Assembly: GCA_034509735.1 (NCBI GenBank)
Contig: JACGWO010000006.1
Coordinates: forward strand, 11,733,001-11,797,000
Direction of reading: 5' to 3'
Origin: Sesamum alatum
Lineage: Eukaryota; Streptophyta; Magnoliopsida; Lamiales; Pedaliaceae
Length of the DNA stretch: 64,000 nucleotides
Position numbers and translations under genes: made by a program. Below the pieces are notes generated by a model that worked only from the letters and a program-made list of their open reading frames with translations, did no database searches and was not told the origin of the DNA. Positions 1-10,457 of the stretch are shown here, piece by piece (the stretch's first letter is position 1; every line of letters starts with the position of its first letter).

Positions 1-1525
1 GGATCTCTTTTGAACTTATAACAATCGTTGGATCCAATCAATTTGTTATTTGTGCTAATTAACGGTCTCGATTCAAATATTTGAAAATATTTATTACATG
101 GACATTATATATATTATGAAATAAATAATATATTGCATGTATTAAATAGATTTTGGTAAGTGTTTATTGAAATATTTTAATCAAACAATTATTAAGTTCT
201 ATAACATAATAAAAAAGGTTAAATATTTGATTATTTATATAAAAATAAAAGTTGTCTATTTGTGGTCAAAGTTTATTAAATTATCCTAACTTATATGATA
301 AAATCTTTCAAAAGAAAATTTGAGGACCAAAATTGTGGAGGTCCAAAAAGTGATTTAATTCCTAACATACTAGTACTATTAATTTTAATTTTATAATTAA
401 ATTGTTTATATATTCCGTTTTACCCAATTACATTAATTAGCAAATACAAAATGCAAATTTTAAAAATAACAAGAAATACAATTTTTGTGAGTAAGCCGAA
501 AAATAGTGAAGCTAATATTGCAATAAATAATTATATTTAAAATCTAAATATAATAGTTCTTGTTGAAATATTAAATACTAAGATAATTAAATTTAAAATC
601 TAAATATAATAGTTATTATTTAAATATCAAATAGTACTCAGATCTAACTGTTTATTTTAAATAAATTAGTATATCACTAGATATGGATTGACCTTATGAA
701 TTTTGATTTGTTTTAATTTAAAGATATTTAATTTGTAAATATAAAACGCCAATTTCTAAATAAAATCAAAATTTCTAATTTAGTGATATATTTGTATGAG
801 TCCAGTTTTATTGTTATAATGACTGAAGTTAAAAGTTGAAAAATGAAGTCACCTTCTAAATTTCTCTAAATTTTCTTACAATCATAAAAAAATTTAAATT
901 TAAATTATTTATATATTTTAATTTACCCAATTAAATAATTAATTAGTAAATACCAAATGTAAATTTTAAATTTTTACTTATTAAAATATAAAAATGTATA
1001 CTATATATTTAACCCAATTTTTGTTGTGACTTGACAGTTGTTACGTATATATAAAAATAATAATGAATATCAAATAAATAGTATAGTCATTAACAAGAAA
1101 TTTGATTTATGTAATAAATAGTATGATCTTTGTTACGTATTTAAATTTACTATTTTGCCCTTTATTTGTTATACATTATCTTTGTTTTGGCAACCATTGA
1201 ATCTCTTATGAACTTATGACAACTGTTGGATCCAATCATTTTGTATTAAATAAAGAATATATTACATGTCTTAAATAGATTTTGGTAAGTGTTTATTAAA
1301 ATATTTTAAAAATCAAATAATAATTAAATTCTAAAAAAGTAATAAAAAAAGTTAAACAATTGATTATTTATATAAAAAATAAAAGTTGTCTGTTTGTGGA
1401 CAAAGTTTACCCAATTAAATAATTAATTAGTAAATACCAAATGTAAATTTTAAATTTTACCATATTATGTCTCCTATGAAATTGAAATACAAATAGATAA
1501 CAAGTATTAATACAATCTTGGAGGA
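1..1525. repeat. AT-rich intergenic DNA with internal direct repeats
   Basis: No gene is visible. One block at 1-300 (containing gttggatccaatca and tagattttggtaagtgttta) recurs at 1199-1406 about 1.2 kb away. A second block containing tacccaatta and a taaatac-aaatg stretch occurs at about 415-465, 925-970 and 1407-1460. A shorter motif (aaatctaaatataatagtt) is repeated at about 538 and 595. The copies are diverged and AT-rich, so this is old repeated DNA of unknown class. Related sequence appears at about 60170-60260 near the other end of the window. Confidence 0.55.
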
Positions 1526-1529
1526 ATAA

Positions 1530-2020
1530 AAGCTACTCAAATACAATCAACCTTGTTGCTTAGGATATCTGCGGTACGAACTTCCACTACCACCTTTAGG
1601 ATCAATTGCTGACATTGAAATCATGAACAAGTCATCAATTAAAAGTTCAAAATAAATTGACTAGTAATTGAGTTTTAAATAAAAGTCTATAATAAATTTG
1701 GGTTTTTCATATTTTTTCAGACAATGAATTTGTGAGCCCACACTAAATTTGGGTCTTATGCATTTTTATGGATCGATCCAAAATAAATACGTGTTTTTTT
1801 TTTTTTTTTTGTATTCTGGATTGACTAATTGAGCCAAAGCATATTCAAGTGAAGTCCATTAGTTAATGGATGAATATCAAAGCCTATGATGTTCAAGTCC
1901 AACAAAGGTAAGCCCAAGCTACCTAAAGTCCTCCTCACACCTATAAAAATAGGTTTTCGCCATACAACTAGTTATTCAACATTACATACAACATACAACA
2001 AAATCAAATTACTTGGCAGC
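1530..2020 (+). repeat. Left arm (outer part) of an inverted duplication of a MULE 3' end
   Basis: Read on the plus strand this matches the reverse complement of 17343-18060 almost continuously. Shared landmarks are gctgacattgaaat versus gttgacattgaaat, agcccacactaaatttggg, and cccaagctacctaaag followed by tcctcctcac. The first ~60 bp correspond to the last coding codons of the MULE transposase at 17968-18129, so this arm contains more than a terminal repeat. The arm was split by the retroelement at 2021-9133 and resumes at 9139. The last five bases (gcagc, 2016-2020) are that element's target duplication. Confidence 0.75.
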
Positions 2021-3257
2021 TGATTGCAAAAATGCGTACTAGCAAGTGTATTAGCTATCAAGTAGTATAAAGAATGTCGAACCCACAAGGATTTAATGAA
2101 ACAATTACCACAACTATCACTAATCTCTAATTATTTGGATAATCGAGAATTTGACTGATTTATGAAACTACTTAAAAGCAATAAAATCTACTATAGCAAG
2201 CAATTACGTCAAAGGAAAAATGCAAATTTAGGAAGAAGTGCTATGACTATAGGTTCACCTAATCAATACAACGTATTCAATATTAACGGATCAATCAAAC
2301 AGACAAGTATTTTCACATACTGAGGTTTTTTCTAATTTAATCCAATATACTCTCTCGAGCTATATCTAACCTATTACTACCAAGGAAATAGGGGATCTCT
2401 CCTCTCGAAAACTCGTGACAATAATGCATTAAAATTTATGAAAAACCTATGGAACCAGATAGATCATGCCTGTGTATGTCTACACATTATTCAATTCACA
2501 CCATGAATTACTTTATCTACTATGCTAAATTCTCTCTCGGTTCATCAACATAATTAAGAAAATCTAAGAGGTGATCAAGCTCTTAAATAATAGCAACAAA
2601 CACAATAAGTCATGGATATGCGAAAATAACACTAGATTAATCCGGAAAATATTTAACACATAGTATCAATTAGGCTTTCCATAAGCCTTAGCACAAAAAG
2701 AAAATTAGTTCATCCTAATTCTAACAAAAATACAAGAGAAAGATGCAGAAAATTGCTGGACAAAAAAGTGATCTCTTCTTCTCCTCCTTCCTACTTTATA
2801 TAGAGGGAGAGTCCTAATTTAGGAAGGAGAGGAATAGGACTCTATTTAGCATAAAACTCTTTTTCCTTTTCTAGTCCTATTCTTACCAAGACTCTAAGGT
2901 AGATTACAAAGGAAATATGACCTCTTTTTGAGTGACCTAAAATTAGAATTTTCATTTTTTACAAGTCAACTCGTCTGTTAATTTCCGCCCAGTGAATGTC
3001 TGATAACCCGTGGGTCACGGGTTATGCTTCCAACGTTTATGAAATCGCATCTCTAATAGCTCGTGGATCACGGGCTAATTTGTAGTCATTTCTGCAGAAT
3101 ATTTGACTCTTCTTTCTATGTTTGGACTCTTTTCTTGCACTTGCCCTTTTGTCCAGCAAAGTTCCTAAAAAGCACAAATATACCCAAGAACAAGCATTAT
3201 ATCGAGATAAAATGAGGGTGAAAATATAGGAATAAGTTGTATAATTTCCCCCAATCA
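2021..3257 (-). repeat. LTR (3' LTR of the Athila-like element)
   Basis: A 1237-bp copy starting tgattgcaaaaatgcgtac and ending ccaatca, paired with 7895-9133 (1239 bp). It carries a pair of strong hairpins near its right end. Confidence 0.92.
3003..3077. repeat. Hairpin pair in LTR (CCCGTGggtCACGGG family)
   Basis: 3003-3025 is a palindrome with 10-bp arms (ataacccgtg / cacgggttat) around ggt. 3057-3077 is a second, slightly imperfect one with tagctcgtg and cacgggcta. The same pair occurs in the other LTR and, decayed, inside the element at 4878-4954. Confidence 0.85.
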
Positions 3258-3271
3258 AATACCCCCACACT
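3258..3271 (-). other. Polypurine tract of the Athila-like element
   Basis: Directly inside the 3' LTR the minus strand reads agtgtgggggtatt. This is the usual second-strand priming tract position and resembles the taagtgtggggg tract common in Athila/Tat elements. Confidence 0.75.
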
Positions 3272-5040
3272 TAGATCATGCTTGTCCTCAAACATATAGC
3301 AATGTAATGCAATTACACTCAAAAGAACCTCCCCTTCTCATCTCACCCCATTTCAACTTATACCAACGTTTCAAAATGAATTCACCGTAAAGGTGCAACA
3401 GAAAAAACAATAGACTATACATTACCAATTCACACAAGCCACACAACATAACAACTATCTCAACAATCCATTCGGAATCAAAAATGCAAAGTGACTGAAC
3501 ACCCTCGCTTTGGATACACTCAATACGCTCAAAATGTTTAAAGGTGGACAACAACTCTCAAGCCATGCTTTCAACGAGATTTTGCCGTAGGCTTGCTCTT
3601 ATATCACATCTCCCACCGCTTAAAGTGAGTTCAGAGTGAGAATCAAAGGGTCTTTTTCGGGTTGTAATGGGGCTTTAGGTGAGGGTAGGAAACAAACAAA
3701 TAAGAATGAAAGAGGGGTTCTTTGGGGTTAAAGGGATTAGGTGACATTACTTGGATAGGCTTCCATTGTATGAATTTCCTAGTTCAAGTGCAACTTATTC
3801 CTTCTTTATCCTCCATCTTTTTCTTCTTTCCTTGCTTTTCCTTCATTCTCATCATCGTGTTGCATCATACTTTCTCCATATTTTTTTTTTTTTTTTTTTT
3901 CGGGAGACATTCAATTCCCCCCTTTGTCTTCTCTTCCTCTTTTTTATCTTTTTTTTTTCACAATTTTTTTTCTTTAGACACATCTTTACGGGATGGTTGG
4001 GACTTGCACTTGAACTACACACTAATGAGGAAGAGTATTACAAGTAGTCATTCCAATCCTTTAACGATGGGGTTCAAAGATTTAGGACAACGAAACAGTT
4101 GTTCATGGCTTGTATTGTGCTTAATATGACAACGAAATCAGCTTCAGGCTCGATCGGGCTACTAGGGGTGGATATTTATGCAGACTTAGCAATAGAAAAT
4201 TTTTGGGGCGATCCTAATGCCCATATCACTTTCAACACACCCACTCAACATTACAGTCTTAACATGTATAACCGAGTAAGTTCTAGAAAATCAAGCCAAA
4301 AGATGACAATCACACAACCAAACAAAATAAGGGAAGAATAAGATGTATGCTCATAGGCTCAAAAGCTCACCAAAAGGGCTTATGTGTGCTACTCACAAGA
4401 ATTTTTTCATCAAAACAAGATTGTTAAGATATTCATCACACATGTGGCAAGTTTGAATTTTCCTATGCATGTCAAGTATTCTATTGCAATCCTAACAATG
4501 CATTCATAAATCATATTGGCATGAGTGAAATGGGATGCAATGTATCAAGGTTCATCATCATATTGCTCAACAAATCACCAATTTTCAGAAAATTTTCATA
4601 GAATCATAGCAAATGTATATCATCATGCCTCATAAATCACTCATCAATATGCATATAATCAAAGGACATCAACCACCCCTACACTTAAACCCGACATTGT
4701 CCTCAATGTCGGTGCCCTACAGGAATTAAAGAAGATAAAGAAAAAGAGATACATCCCTGAGGGTGTGGGGCGCCGAGCGATGGGAGGAGGTGGAGACTGG
4801 TCGGAACAACATGGCGGTGAGCTGCGCTTGGAGTGAGGAAGGAGGAGCACCTAGCAGTAGACAAAAACGCTTTCCAAATAGCCCGTGGGTCATGGACTAT
4901 CAGAAATTCGCGTGACAGAAATGTACCAGGCATAGTTCGTGGGTCATGGGCTATCAGAAATCCGTCACCTGCACTGAAAAAAAAAAGAAGAAAGAAAAAT
5001 AAAAGAATAAAAGATGAACATAAATATGCATGGGTTGCCT
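3272..5040 (-). other. Non-coding 3' region of the Athila-like element
   Basis: No conserved reading frame was found between the protease/integrase remnants and the 3' LTR. 3780-3975 is a long T/C tract on the plus strand, that is a purine tract on the element's sense strand. 4878-4954 holds two more copies of the LTR hairpin. In complete Athila elements this position can carry an env-like frame; none is recognisable here. Confidence 0.6.
4878..4954. repeat. Internal hairpin pair of the CCCGTGggtCACGGG family
   Basis: 4878-4900 (atagcccgtgggtcatgg...) and 4932-4954 (atagttcgtgggtcatgg...) are imperfect versions of the palindromes seen twice in each LTR. They have similar spacing, and each is followed by cagaaat. 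Confidence 0.8.
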
Positions 5041-5410
5041 CCCATGTAGCGTTCGCTTAACGTCACTAGCTTGACGTTAGGATACTTCTCACGCCCCTGC
5101 AAGTCGGAAAGGGGGCCCGGAATGAATCTTTTGCGCCTCTTCAACATAGCCTTTTAACCTTTGCCAATCCAATTTAACACGAGCCTTGTTTTTGTGATGC
5201 CACTCTTCACGCTCCTTGAATTTTTTTCTTTCTTGCATTAGATTCATGCCATGCCTTTGTGCGTTCCTTGTACGTTCGAGCATTCTCGTTGGCCTTCTTC
5301 TTCCACTTCTTCTTGTTTGGTTGAAGCCTATCGTTCTCGTTCCGACTGGGTGCTGCTGCATCTGGTGGTTTTACTTTGTGATTGGAAGTAGCTTCATTTA
5401 ACAACAACAC
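5040..5410 (-). pseudogene. Remnant of integrase C-terminal region (Athila-like element)
   Basis: Short minus-strand fragments in shifting frames resemble the tail of plant Ty3 integrases. They include a lysine-rich piece with ARTYKERTKAWHESNARKKK (about 5210-5410), a basic piece around 5089-5361, and SDVKRTLHGRQPM near 5045-5085, which is like the DVK..LLGRQP stretch often found at the end of Athila/Tat pol. No DDE core precedes it: protease sequence ends at 5421, only ~10 bp away, so the deletion joined protease directly to the integrase tail. The assignment rests on motif resemblance only. Confidence 0.5.
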
Positions 5411-5420
5411 CTTTCGTAGT

Positions 5421-6076
5421 TCAGACTTCGAGTCTTAACCTGAGTCTGCAAAATTTGCAACCTCCACATGCTCTTCTTTCACATCTTGGAAATTTTTTCC
5501 CATTAGAATTTGTGAAGAAATTTTCTTTGGGATCCTTACATTGGACAAAATGAGCATTTTCAGTTCTAGGGGCATTAATGCTATCAATTGCAAATATGTC
5601 ATGTTCATTCTTGTGTAGATATTTCATAGGTTTAAACACATTAAAGACTATATGTTCATCATTAACTCTAAGAGTGAGTTGACCTTTTTGCACATCAATT
5701 AGCGCTCTACTCGTGGCAAGAAAAGGTCTACCCAGAATCAATGGCATATTCTTATCCTCTTCATATCTAACACAATGAAGTCAATGGGGATGATAAATTT
5801 GCCGACTTTGACCAACACATCCTCCACTATTCCCCTAGGATACTTAATGCTTCTGTCCGCTAGTTGCAAAGTGATTATAGTGGGAGTAAGCTCATGCATT
5901 CCAAATTTCTCAAAAACAGAATATGGCATCAAATTCACACTAGCCCATAGATCACATAAAACTTTATCAAAATTGATATTCCCTATAGTGCAAGGCATAG
6001 AAAAACTCACTGGATCCTTGAGCTTGGGTGGTAGCTTATTTTGGAGAATCGCCAAACATTCTTCATTGAGCTTCAC
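5421..6076 (-). pseudogene. Broken aspartic protease region (Athila-like element)
   Basis: Two overlapping minus-strand frames (6076-5738, then 5747-5421) carry the retroviral-type protease region that follows gag. The first contains PPKLKDPVSFSMPCTIG and then CDLWASVNLMPYSVF, where related elements have CDLGAS. The catalytic Asp is present but the following Gly is Trp, which should inactivate the fold. The second frame contains MPLILGRPFLATSRALIDV, the usual ILGRPFLAT motif of this family. A frameshift separates them near 5745. Upstream is gag; downstream reverse transcriptase should start but is missing. Confidence 0.8.
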
Positions 6077-6091
6077 CGTTTTGCCTCATTC

Positions 6092-7769
6092 CTACTTCCT
6101 CTTGTTTGAGATCACCTCCTTCAAGAATTTAGCATAGCTTGGCATCTGTGACAGTGCATCAATTAGAGAGATATTAATATGAATCTTTTTAAACATCTCT
6201 AAGAATTTGCCAAACTGTTTATCCAAGTTCGCTTTTAAAACTCTTCCGGGGTAGGAAATGTATGGAGGGACATCATCTAAATTAAGCCTGAGTTTAGGAG
6301 TACTCCTTTTCGTTTCCTCTTGAGGCTCCTCCTCTTTTTTCGATTGTGGCTCGACCACATGCTCATTGGGTGGTTCTTCTCCGAGAATTTTCCCATTCTT
6401 GAGTGTGATTGCATTAACTTGCTCCTTAGGATTTTTCTCGATGTCACTTGGAAGTTGCCCCTCCTTTCTGCTGGATAACATGCTCATAATTTACCCCATT
6501 TGGACCTCGAGATTCCGAATCGACGCATCTTGGTTCTAAAAACGGGTGTTGGCGGTGGTGATGAAAGTGGAGAGCATGTCTTCAAGGTTGCTCTTCTCCT
6601 CTTGCAGTGGTTGCTATCGTGGTTGTTGGTATCCCGGTGGTCCTTGTTGCAGATTGTTACTCCACAAAAAATTGGGGTGGCTACGCCATCTCGGATTGTA
6701 GGTGTTGGAGTATAGATTGAAGTCTGACCTGCCACCATGAGAAACAAAATTAGAATCTTCAAAGACAGTATTTGTATTTCCTACCTAGCAATCCTAACTT
6801 AAATGGCCCATCTGTCCACAAGCGCCACAACGTCCTACGGGTGGAGCATTCCACATTGTGGCTCCACAGTTGTTCAATTGTAGTGCAGCCATTTGTGTGG
6901 ATAGTGTTGCTGTCGCGTCAACTTGATGGACACCGGCTACTCGTCGGTCTTGGCCATATGGGTAGAAGCTCGATGCTATCTCATCAATGAGGACAAACGC
7001 CTCGGAGGGTAGCTTTTTCATGATGGTTCCGCTGGCGGCTGCGTCGATGGTCGCTCGATTGGCTAATATGACACCATTGTAGAATGTTTGTACTTGTCGC
7101 CATACTGGTAGCTCATGATGAGGGCACTTTCTAAGCATATCCCTGAAACGTTCCCACGCATCATATAACGATTCCCTATTTGACTGCACAAAAGAAGTTA
7201 TGTCATTGAGCAATTTAGCAGTTTTAGATGGGGGAAAGTATTTAGCAAGGAATTTTTTGTGTTAAGTCTTGTCAAGTCGTAATACTACCGGCAGGCAGCG
7301 ACTTCAGCCAATCTTTGGCCTTATCACACAGGGAAAACAGAAATTGTCTAAGCTTAACAGCATCATCACTAACACCATTAAACTTAAAAGTATCACAAAT
7401 TTCAAAAAAGTTAGAGAGATGTTGATTAGGATTTTCATCAAGCAAATCGGAGAACTGCACACGTGCTTGGATCATCTGAATGATGGCCGGCTTGATCTCA
7501 AAATTGTTGGCTTGGATCGAGGGTTTAGCAATGCTAGATATCACCCCATCTGCTGTTGGGAATGCATATTCCATCATTGGCCTCTCCACGACCCCTAAAG
7601 CATTCGCCATGGCCGGTTCTGTGAGAACAAATTGATCCTCCGTGTTGAGATTTCCACTCCCTTTACCCCTCTCGATGGTGTTTCTTTGTTGGAAGAAAGT
7701 TCTCTCAATTTTGGGATCGAATTGTGCTAACTCTCCACCACTACATCGTGTCATTAAACTGTGAACCAA
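6092..7769 (-). pseudogene. Broken gag (Athila-like element)
   Basis: Three minus-strand pieces. 7769-7272 contains MTRCSGGELAQFDPKIERTF, FEIKPAIIQMIQ and FEICDTFKFNGVSDDAVKLR, typical of Athila/Tat gag. 7213-6794 continues with SLYDAWERFRDMLRKCPHHE and VQTFYNGV, and ends in a zinc knuckle CGACGQMGHLS, where a stop codon falls just before the last Cys. 6487-6092 carries NAITLKNGK, PPYISYPGR and the region leading into protease. Frameshifts lie near 7250 and 6770-6490. The protein would package the element RNA in cytoplasmic particles. As it stands it cannot give one full-length product. Confidence 0.85.
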
Positions 7770-7870
7770 AGAAAGAAGAGAAGTGAGGTAAAAATAGAAA
7801 AAAAAAAATAAAGCAAAGAAAAATCCAAATTAATTAAGTCCAGCGAATAATGATATTATTTCGAATTAAA

Positions 7871-7888
7871 TCCCACGCAACGGCGCTA
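7871..7888 (-). other. Primer binding site, tRNA-Asp type
   Basis: The minus strand reads tagcgccgttgcgtggga, matching the tRNA-Asp 3'-end complement used by many Athila/Tat elements at 15 of 18 positions. It sits six bases inside the 5' LTR. Confidence 0.75.
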
Positions 7889-7894
7889 AAAACT

Positions 7895-9133
7895 TGATTG
7901 CAAAAATACGTACTAGCAAGTGTACTAACCATCAAGTAGTATAGAGAATTTCGAACCCACAAGGATTTAATGAAACAATTACCACAACTATCACTAATCC
8001 CTAATTATTTGGACAATCGAGAATTTGACTAATTTATGAAACTACTTAAAAGCAATAAAATCTACTATAGCAAGCAATTACGTCGAAGGAAAAATGCAAA
8101 TTTAGGAAGAAGTGCTACGGCTATAGGTCCACCTAATCAATACAACGTATTCAATATTAATGGATTAATCAAACAAAAAAATATTTTCGCATACTGAGGT
8201 TTTTCCTAATTTAATTTAATATACTCTCTCGAGCTATATCGAACCTATTACTATCAAGGAATTAGGGGATCTCTCATCTCCAAAACTCGTGACAATAATA
8301 CATTAAGATTTATGAAAAACCTATGGAACCAGATAGATCATGCCTATGTATGTCTCCACATCATTCAATCCACACCATGAATTACTTTATCCACTATGCT
8401 AAATTCCCTCTCGGTTCATCAACATAATTAAGAAAATCTAAGAGGTGATCAAGCTCTTAAATAATAGCAACAAACACAAGAACTCATGGATATGCAAAAA
8501 CAACACTAGATTAATCCGAAAAATATTTAACACGTAGTATCAATTAGGCTTTCCATAAGCCTTAGTACAAAAAAGAAAATTAGTTCATCCTAATTCTAAC
8601 AAAAACACAAGAGAAAGATGCAGAAAATTGCTGGAAAAAAAAAATGATCTCTTCTTCTCCTCCTTCCTACTTTATATAGAGGGAGAGTCCTAATTGAGGA
8701 AGGAGAGGAAAAGGGCTCTATTTACCATAAAACTCTTTTTCTTTTTCTAGTCCTATTCTTACCAAGACTCTACGGTAGATTACAAAGGAAATATGACCTC
8801 TTTTTGAGTGACCTAAAATTAGAATTTCGTTTTTTATAAGTCAACTCATCTGCCAATTTCCGCCAAGTGAATGTCTGATAACCCGTGGGTCACGGGTTAT
8901 GCAGCCTGCATTTCTGAAATTACATCTCTGATAGCCCGTGGGTCACGGGCTAACTTGTAGTCATTTCTGCAGAATATTTGACTCTTCTTTCTATGTCTCG
9001 ACTCTTTTCTTGCACTTGCCCTTTTGTCCACCAAAGTTCCTAAAAAAGCACAAATATACCCAAGAACAAGCATTATATCGAAATAAAATGACGGTAAAAA
9101 TATAAGAATAAGTTGTATAATTTCCCCCTATCA
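7895..9133 (-). repeat. LTR (5' LTR of the Athila-like element)
   Basis: A 1239-bp copy starting tgattgcaaaaatacgtac and ending cctatca, next to target duplication gcagc (9134-9138). It contains the hairpin pair at 8878-8900 and 8932-8952, here nearly perfect. Confidence 0.92.
8878..8952. repeat. Hairpin pair in LTR (best copy)
   Basis: 8878-8900 (arms ataacccgtg / cacgggttat) and 8932-8952 (arms tagcccgtg / cacgggcta) are perfect palindromes with ggt loops. They are 31 bp apart. Confidence 0.88.
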
Positions 9134-9138
9134 GCAGC

Positions 9139-9312
9139 AAAACCTTCAAACCTTGGAAACCATATTTCAAAGCGACACATAGTTTGTTTCACAAAGTTAG
9201 AGGAGATTACACATCCACATGCAAAAATACATTTCAAGCCATTGGATCAATATTCGGAATGAAGAGTCGGGGGATAATCTTCATTTCAGAGATTATAACG
9301 CTTTTCTATTTA
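9139..9312 (+). repeat. Left arm (inner part) of the inverted MULE duplication
   Basis: This continues the arm broken at 2020 and matches the reverse complement of about 17403-17570. Shared landmarks are acatccacat followed by aaaaatac, tttcaagcc, aatcttcatt/aatcttcact and ttttctattta. It carries a ~45-bp segment that the other arm lacks. The last five bases (attta) are the target duplication of the next retroelement. Confidence 0.75.
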
Positions 9313-10404
9313 TGTAACACCCCCTACTTTACTACACCTAGTTACCATTAATTAATCTTTTATTTTCTTAATCTCAACTTATCTTATAACGTAATATAAA
9401 TTTTATCTATCAATATAACAAATATATATATACGACATGAGATAATAAACATGCCAAAAACCTTATATTTACTTCCCACCACTGTACATAACTTAAGAAA
9501 AAGATAACGAACGTCCAACTGTCCAAAGTCTTACAACAAGCTCTACAATACTAGGATATTTTAATTATATAGCCCAAAAACTTCCACCTTCGATGTCACG
9601 GCTGACCCACCTATTCAGTGTCACGGCACGGCTCAAGATCCAATAGTATTAGTCCGTGCGACCTATCTCATGAAACGTATGTGGCAAGGAATGAGCTGTC
9701 TACTCAATAAGTATAGCCTTTCGGTCTATATATAAGTATACGAGCAATCAATCAAGTATAAAACAAGTATACCTATACAATCCAACATGCGACATACATT
9801 ACAGCAGATAAGAAATCCAACATGTGATATTTAATATAACACTAGTTTAACTAGTCAAACTCATAAAATTTTCCGATTAAATAGTAAATCGATCAATATA
9901 AACTACATTTAATAAATGGACTAATTACATATTATAATTATATAAATTAATAAAAATTAAAAACTAAAAGTTTTCATACCTGTTTTCGTCTTCCGGAGAG
10001 AAACTGAATGTTGAAGAAATGTTGAAAGAAGGTGTGTACTTGAAATGTGTTTTAGTGTTACACACCAACATATGTATTACTAATTTATTAATAATGGTGA
10101 GGTGGTGGTGGGGTGACTCCCACCCCACTTTCTCTCTACATATATATATATATATATTATATTAAATTATATTATTATTATATATATATATCTTTTTATT
10201 ATTATTATTATTATATTATTATTATTATTATTATTATTTATTATTATTATATATTTACAATTAGTATAATTCGCTCCCAAATTATTCCGTTCAATTTTTA
10301 TCATATTCCAATTTCAATCTATAATTTATTTATAATTAACTCAATTTTTCTTAATAATTACTAATTAATCTCTCAATTATTTATAAAATCCTACGAACGT
10401 CACA
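9313..10404 (-). repeat. Short LTR (3' LTR) of the Tekay-type element
   Basis: 1092 bp, starting tgtaacaccccctacttta and ending acgaacgtcaca. Compared with 15007-17337 it lacks about 1.24 kb in the middle (after gcagataagaaatc). It holds TA and ATT microsatellites at about 10138-10250. Confidence 0.92.
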
Positions 10405-10417
10405 ATTCTCCCATCCT
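10405..10417 (-). other. Polypurine tract of the Tekay-type element
   Basis: Directly inside the 3' LTR the minus strand reads aggatgggagaat, the expected priming tract. Confidence 0.75.
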
Positions 10418-10457
10418 AATAAAAATTTCGTCCCAGAAATTTAACTAATTTACCTGT

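Larger units (their letters stand above)
2021..9133 (-). mobile_element. Defective Athila-like Ty3/gypsy LTR retrotransposon lacking pol
   Basis: A 7.1-kb element with TG...CA LTRs (2021-3257 and 7895-9133) and a perfect 5-bp target duplication gcagc at 2016-2020 and 9134-9138. In minus orientation it has a tRNA-Asp-like primer site, a gag with a decayed CCHC knuckle, an aspartic protease region, then only scraps of the integrase C-terminus before a long non-coding stretch and a gtgtggggg polypurine tract. Reverse transcriptase, RNase H and the integrase core are absent, so it could only have moved with enzymes supplied in trans. Gag wording, primer site and PPT fit the Athila/Tat branch. The LTRs differ at several positions per 100 bp, so the insertion is not recent. 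Confidence 0.9.

Noticed and set aside
3722..4341. Open frames on the plus strand with Phe/Leu-rich products
   Set aside because: They run through a T/C tract in the non-coding part of a minus-strand retroelement and show no domain.
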